Shown one piece after another: positions 60,364 through 64,000 of a stretch of 64,000 nt of DNA. Positions within the stretch are counted from its first letter, which is position 1. Each line of letters starts with the position of its first letter. Source of the stretch: JAIEOG01 sp964611895 (lineage in GTDB: Bacteria > Bdellovibrionota > FAC87 > UBA2466); contig CAZTDN010000002.1 of assembly GCA_964611895.1 (NCBI GenBank), positions 62,001-126,000 on the forward strand, read 5' to 3'. The notes under the pieces were generated by a model. That model saw nothing but the letters and a program-made list of their open reading frames with translations, did not search any database and had not been told where the DNA came from. The position numbers and the translations under genes are program-made.

Positions 60364-61517
60364 TCTAGATACACTCGTGGCACACGGTCCGAAATGCCAC
60401 ACAGAAGTTCATACGAAATAGTACCCGCCAGACGCGCTAGTTGCGCCGCTGACAAACTTATCCGTCCTTGACCGCCCAAAAGAGTGACCAATTGCCCCTC
60501 TTTTATTGACGCTAGCGAAGTAACATCCACCGCCATCAAGTCCATCGAAACCCTACCCCGAACGGCACAACGTTTGCCGCCAATGAGCACATAGGATTGA
60601 TTCCCCAATGCCCGCGGATATCCGTCCGCATAGCCGACGGGTAGTAGCGCAATTTTTTCTTTCTTGCTCGCCACATAGGCGCGCCCATACCCAACAGTTT
60701 CTCCACGCAGCAGTTCTTTGATAGCGACAACTCGGGTCTTCCACTCCAACACCGGCAGCAGATCTGCAGAATGGGGCAACCGTTCATTCGGCGAAATGCC
60801 GAAAAGAGTTATACCGGGACGAACCGCATTTGCGATGCTCGCTTTGGAGCGAAGTATCCCCCCCGAGTTGGATAAGTGAATACGCGCATCGGTATGAAGA
60901 ACGCGCTTTTCGAGGAGTTGTTCGTAGACGCGTTCAAATACCGCAGTTTGCTGGTCTATAAAGGTACTTTCAAGATCCTCGCTTTCAGCAAAATGAGAAG
61001 CAAGTCCAGAGAGTTTAACCGGAAGTTTGGTGAGTGTTCGCGCGGCTTCTTCGGCTTGTTTAGGCAAAATACCCAGGCGGTGCATTCCGGAGTCGATTTT
61101 AAGATGAATATCGGGAAGTTCGCGTCTTCCCTGCAGTGACTTCAAGTGGGTGAGCGAGTGGATCATCGGCGTAAGGCGATACTTAATGTACGCATCAATC
61201 TGGTGTGGGAAAAAACCCGACAGAACGAGGATACCCACTCCTCTAGGCGCGATTTCGCGTACTTCAATTCCCTCCTCAAGCGTGGCCACGGCCACCATGC
61301 CGCAAGAGCCTCTTTTTATAAGCGCTTTTGCGATGGGCACAATGCCGTGTCCATAGGCATTGGCCTTGATGACAGGGATGATTTCTTTTTGAGAAATGCT
61401 TCGTAAGGTGTGCAAATTACGCAACAAAGCCCTAAGCGAGATTTCGGCCACTGTTCGGTAGGGAAATTGAAAAACCGTACCCATACGCGTGGGTAGGATG
61501 GCTTGTTCCCGCACCAT
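60360..61517 (-). CDS. alr: Alanine racemase
   Basis: This PLP enzyme makes D-alanine for peptidoglycan. The PLP lysine is in PVIKANAYGHG, and the C-terminal catalytic tyrosine region follows GETVGYGRAYVA. Other marks are HLKIDSGMHRLGI and RVSMDLMAVDV. ATG 61517 is chosen because AAGGTGG lies 3 nt upstream; the frame continues 8 codons further. It is divergent from rnpB, whose 5' end is 54 bp away. Confidence 0.95.
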   Translation of the reverse strand: MVREQAILPTRMGTVFQFPYRTVAEISLRALLRNLHTLRSISQKEIIPVIKANAYGHGIVPIAKALIKRGSCGMVAVATLEEGIEVREIAPRGVGILVLSGFFPHQIDAYIKYRLTPMIHSLTHLKSLQGRRELPDIHLKIDSGMHRLGILPKQAEEAARTLTKLPVKLSGLASHFAESEDLESTFIDQQTAVFERVYEQLLEKRVLHTDARIHLSNSGGILRSKASIANAVRPGITLFGISPNERLPHSADLLPVLEWKTRVVAIKELLRGETVGYGRAYVASKKEKIALLPVGYADGYPRALGNQSYVLIGGKRCAVRGRVSMDLMAVDVTSLASIKEGQLVTLLGGQGRISLSAAQLARLAGTISYELLCGISDRVPRVYLD

Positions 61518-61558
61518 CGTCCACCTTAAAAAGCTACGCATCCACGCTCGACCTGAGT

Positions 61559-61564
61559 TATATA
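61559..61564 (+). promoter_or_regulatory. -10 element of rnpB
   Basis: TATATA at 61559-61564 lies 7 nt before the predicted RNase P RNA 5' end at 61572, the right distance for a -10 hexamer. The -35 region (about 61536-61541) is weak. Confidence 0.45.
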
Positions 61565-61571
61565 GCCGGGT

Positions 61572-61965
61572 GGAAGGGTTTCTGGGTGATCGCTGGCTTA
61601 GGTAGTATTACTAAGCGGGAGGAAAGTCCGGACACCAAAGAGCACCGTAGCGGGTAACGCCCGTCCAGCAACAAGCTGCGGACCAGCACAACAGAAAGGA
61701 TGTACAGGGCTTTGACTCCTTCCCTTGGCAAAGGAAAGAGGTTTCAGAGATCTTTACCGATCTCCGAGAGCCGCTGTAGTGAAAACCGGTAAGCTCTACG
61801 GGGTGCAAGGTCAAACAGGGGACACAAAGCTTAGCTTTGTTTGGGTAGCTCGCCCAACGTTCCCCGGGTAGACTGCTCGACTCTCTCGGTAACGAGGGCG
61901 CTAGAGGAATGATCGCCAGAGTCCTGGTGACTCTGACAGAATCCGGCTTATAGGGAACCCTTCCC
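61572..61965 (+). ncRNA. rnpB: RNase P RNA, bacterial type A
   Basis: This RNA is the catalytic subunit of RNase P, which trims the 5' leaders of tRNAs. Conserved elements are GAGGAAAGTCCGGAC (about 61610-61624), the GGGTAACGCCCGT stem, ACAGAAA (about 61690), and the 3' ACAGAATCCGGCTTAT that pairs with the 5' core and contacts tRNA CCA. The outer P1 helix is GGAAGGGTT (61572-61580) with AACCCTTCC (61957-61965). The following T-run makes P1 double as a terminator stem. The length of about 394 nt is normal for type A. Confidence 0.96.
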
Positions 61966-61988
61966 TTTTTTTTGGAGAGGTATCGTTC

Positions 61989-62252
61989 ATGGGAGTAAAG
62001 TACTTAATCCGATCCATGCTCGTGGGTGGCGCGATAGGCGTTATCTTGGTCACGTGGTTGGGCCCAGGCTACCTGGTCTGGTATTTCAAACCACCGGTGA
62101 GCAATGCACTCAGCTGCGAAATCCCTATTGAGTGGGCGCTGACCCGACTTCGAAATGCCCAAATCATTGCTCTCGCGCTAGGCAGTTTTGCGGGAGTGTT
62201 GGTGCTTTTTGGATACCAGAGACGCAAAAAAGAAAAACACCAGCGCACCTAA
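61989..62252 (+). CDS. Small membrane protein of unknown function
   Basis: This 87-residue protein has two hydrophobic segments (SMLVGGAIGVILVTWLG and AQIIALALGSFAGVLVLFG) and a basic C-terminus (RRKKEKHQRT), so both ends should face the cytoplasm. The loop has a Pro-rich turn (YFKPPVSNALSCE) with one Cys. GGAG 12 nt before the ATG supports translation. It starts 24 nt after rnpB and overlaps the GT87-like gene by 75 bp on the opposite strand. No family recognised. Confidence 0.55.
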   Translation: MGVKYLIRSMLVGGAIGVILVTWLGPGYLVWYFKPPVSNALSCEIPIEWALTRLRNAQIIALALGSFAGVLVLFGYQRRKKEKHQRT

Positions 62253-63299
62253 CAAACACCATAACGGAAATCGGTGTATCCCCCAGTTTTGGCACTCTAA
62301 CCAGTGACAAGTGGTTGGGTTCAAAAAACCTATGCCGAACCACAATACCGAAGCTGCAACGAGGTAAAGCCTCGCTGCTACACCTTCAGTCTGATCCCAC
62401 CTCTGTGCTACCCAGTAGATCCACGGAGTCAAAAGGGCGTAGTTCTGAAACCAGGCCATCGGTGTGAACAAAACAAAACACGCGCTGGCACAGGCCAAAC
62501 CGAGTAGCGATGGTAGCCACGCTGCTGCCAAAGTGGCCAGCAGAAGCCCTGCCGCCAAAAAAACGTTTGGGGTCAGAATAGAATTCCCACCAAAAACTGA
62601 AGGGAATCCGTGGTTGTCAAAACGCAGGAGGTGTTTTGCCGATGACTCGGGCAAAAAAGCGGCCCAGTCTAGCGTGTCCTGAATGAGCCTTGGGCCCCCG
62701 AAGAGCAACCCATACGCACCCGCTAAAATTAATACAGCCGCTACAGCGCCAATAAAGGCACGCTTCCATGAAACGCAATGGCGCGCTACCCAAGGCGCGA
62801 AAAATAGGAAGGTAGGCTTAAATAAAATGCTCAACGCCAAAACACCGCCAGCAGAAAACGACCTACCACCCCAAACAGCCCACAAAACCAAGGTCAAAAA
62901 TAGAACGTTGTACTGCCCCAATCGCAACTCTGCATTGAGGGGCGTCAGGAACAAAAAAGTAGCCAACAAAACGAGGTTTGCTCTCCGAGTCTTTGGCACT
63001 TGCACCTGTTCGAGGAACAGGCGGCAAAGTGTGAAATAGGCGATAAACTGCAAAACGTCCCACAAGCGCTCCACCCAAAACTGGGGGAAATAGGTCAGAG
63101 GAAGAATTAACAAAGTTACCAGTGGCGGTTTGGTATGCTCGTTTGCGTCACTCAAACGATAAACGGACTCACCCTGAAAAAGCCGCTCTCCGGCGAGATA
63201 GAGAATCCCCAAGTCCGTTCGCCCGGTTTTTTGGAAAAGTGTGGGGAGCACCACCCCGACCATAAACACCACGAGCAAAACTTTCCCTTTTTTGCTCAT
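62178..63299 (-). CDS. GT87/DUF2029-like polytopic membrane protein
   Basis: This 373-residue protein has about nine or ten membrane segments and the pattern of GT-C mannosyltransferases of the GT87 family: RTDLGILYLAGERLFQG with an Asp in the first loop, EHTKPPLVTLLILPL, and ELRLGQYNVLFLTLVLWA, whose GQ-N is characteristic. It probably transfers a sugar from a polyprenyl phosphate donor in the periplasm. The 3' end overlaps the small membrane gene by 75 bp and the start overlaps the Nudix stop by 4 bp on the same strand. Confidence 0.75.
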   Translation of the reverse strand: MSKKGKVLLVVFMVGVVLPTLFQKTGRTDLGILYLAGERLFQGESVYRLSDANEHTKPPLVTLLILPLTYFPQFWVERLWDVLQFIAYFTLCRLFLEQVQVPKTRRANLVLLATFLFLTPLNAELRLGQYNVLFLTLVLWAVWGGRSFSAGGVLALSILFKPTFLFFAPWVARHCVSWKRAFIGAVAAVLILAGAYGLLFGGPRLIQDTLDWAAFLPESSAKHLLRFDNHGFPSVFGGNSILTPNVFLAAGLLLATLAAAWLPSLLGLACASACFVLFTPMAWFQNYALLTPWIYWVAQRWDQTEGVAARLYLVAASVLWFGIGFLNPTTCHWLECQNWGIHRFPLWCLLGALVFFFFASLVSKKHQHSRKTA

Positions 63300-63799
63300 C
63301 TGAAAAACGCCTCGCCGCTGAATGCACGCAAGTCTGCCAATCGGATTTCGTGGGAGTTTAACAAAGGTTTTGGGGCCTGCTCGGGCTCAAACCAGCCCCA
63401 CTCGGAGACTTCCTCATTTGGGCGAATTTCCCCCCGATACTCTTCAAAAAGAAAAACCGCGGTGACAAACTGCCCCATGCCACTGGGGGATAAGGGGTGA
63501 GCAACGACATTCAGCGCCGGATCAGAATAAATTCCGACCAATCTCCCGCCCCGCACTTCAATCCCCACTTCTTCATGCACTTCCCGCACGCAGGCGCTCA
63601 ACCAAGTCTCCCCCGGGTCAAAGTGCCCACCCGGGAGACACCAGTAACCTGGAGCTCGAACTTTCGCAGAACGCTGGGTGAGGAGTACCCTACCCTGAGA
63701 ATCCACGACAGCTGCGTTTACAGCAGGGAAAAAAGTGATTTTCAGATTTTGATCGACTCCCACATTGCTCTTCGTACCACTCTCCTTTAGAGCTGTCAT
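63296..63799 (-). CDS. Nudix hydrolase
   Basis: This 167-residue protein carries a complete Nudix box, from GHFDPGETWL to REVHEEVGI, fitting G-x5-E-x7-REx2EExG. It hydrolyses a nucleoside diphosphate linked to another group; the substrate cannot be read. The sequence before the box (VNAAVVDSQGRVLLTQRS) and YWCLPGG is canonical. ATG 63799 with AGGA 8 nt upstream is preferred; the frame extends to 63976 but that part is antisense to tgt. It lies 4 bp from the tgt start, head to head. Confidence 0.88.
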   Translation of the reverse strand: MTALKESGTKSNVGVDQNLKITFFPAVNAAVVDSQGRVLLTQRSAKVRAPGYWCLPGGHFDPGETWLSACVREVHEEVGIEVRGGRLVGIYSDPALNVVAHPLSPSGMGQFVTAVFLFEEYRGEIRPNEEVSEWGWFEPEQAPKPLLNSHEIRLADLRAFSGEAFFR

Positions 63800-63803
63800 A
63801 GCA

Positions 63804-64000
63804 ATGTCCTTTGAAGTCCTAAAATCTGATGGCTTTGCCCGACGGGGCCGATTGACTCTCACCCATGGCGTCGTGGAAACCCCGACTTTCATGCCGGTAG
63901 GAACTTTGGGTGCAGTCAAAACCGTCGCTCCATGGGAGCTCGAAGCCATGGGCGCGCAGATTATTTTAGGAAACACCTACCACCTTTACTTGCGCCCCGG
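63804..64000 (+). CDS. tgt: Queuine/7-aminomethyl-7-deazaguanine tRNA-ribosyltransferase, partial
   Basis: The first 65 codons of Tgt are visible before the right edge. The opening FEVLKSDGFARRGRLTLTHG, VVETPTFMPVGTLGAV and GAQIILGNTYHLYLRPG match bacterial TGTs, which exchange guanine-34 for preQ1 in GUN-anticodon tRNAs. ATG 63804 fits the family start exactly. Only a weak ribosome site is seen, and the upstream sequence is the Nudix gene on the other strand. Confidence 0.95.
   Translation, partial: MSFEVLKSDGFARRGRLTLTHGVVETPTFMPVGTLGAVKTVAPWELEAMGAQIILGNTYHLYLRP

Noticed and set aside
61611..61814. Minus-strand open frame across the RNase P RNA
   Set aside because: The region is a structural RNA gene with universally conserved elements; the frame is incidental.
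1..64000. Insertion sequences, prophage, CRISPR arrays, tRNA or rRNA genes
   Set aside because: No transposase, integrase, phage gene, regularly spaced repeat or tRNA cloverleaf was recognised by reading; a tRNAscan or repeat search could still change this.

Overview
This 64 kb window comes from a compact Gram-negative chromosome. Lipopolysaccharide synthesis (KdsC), lipoproteins, a class A penicillin-binding protein and many Sec signal peptides show an outer-membrane envelope. The ParA/J-like-HTH gene pair, the phasin-like/SRPBCC/RidA/GlpX cluster, the divergent HD-GYP protein and the Cys/His 'vegetative protein'-like gene best fit a lineage formerly called Deltaproteobacteria, most likely Bdellovibrionota/Oligoflexia. 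That placement is inference from gene content. I saw no insertion sequence, prophage, tRNA or CRISPR array.

Layout. 1-5.2 kb (mostly minus): the 5' part of kdsC, an NMT1/THI5-type ABC importer, a degenerate HD-GYP gene divergent from it, and a second HD-superfamily gene meeting it tail to tail. 5.3-10.0 kb (plus): ahcY, then parA, a J-like/RodZ-HTH gene, rluD and pgeF. 10.0-13.3 kb (minus): glpX, a START-like gene, a phasin-like gene, ridA, a SurA-like gene and rimI. dciA (plus) follows. 13.9-24.7 kb (minus): the translation/RNA operon rimP-nusA-infB-rbfA-truB-rpsO-pnp, extended by an M16 protease and dut. PNPase carries an unusual Arg/Asp/Ser-rich tail of about 320 residues. Then a PBP1A gene with a clear terminator.

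27.6-44.8 kb is the most unusual part. A strong promoter drives a gene for an exported protein of about 3030 residues, followed 9 nt later by a ClpB-like AAA+ ATPase. The first ATPase module of that protein has lost its catalytic motifs, the second is intact, and an N-terminal hydrophobic segment predicts that the ATPase body lies outside the cytoplasm. Diverging from and next to this pair are two more exported proteins of unknown function, a lipoprotein related to 5'-nucleotidases and an exported helical protein. I regard this as the best candidate for an undescribed envelope system.

44.9-51.1 kb (minus): the operon acpP-fabF-rpiB-glyA-nusB-(M17 N-domain)-hflX-ppsR with a recognisable acpP promoter. 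51.1-64 kb: a family 5 uracil-DNA glycosylase, a lipoprotein, a flavin oxidoreductase, a Lys/Ala-rich protein with paired Cys/His motifs, gcvT-gcvH, a GT39 membrane glycosyltransferase with a degenerate PHP-like protein, a HIT hydrolase, a LapA-like protein, a SpoIIE-type phosphatase, alr, the RNase P RNA gene, a GT87-like membrane protein, a Nudix hydrolase and the start of tgt.

Genes are packed tightly: many 4-nt start/stop overlaps, several convergent overlaps of 4-75 bp, and head-to-head starts only 4 bp apart. The only stretch of more than about 300 bp without a gene is the divergent regulatory region at 39788-40102.
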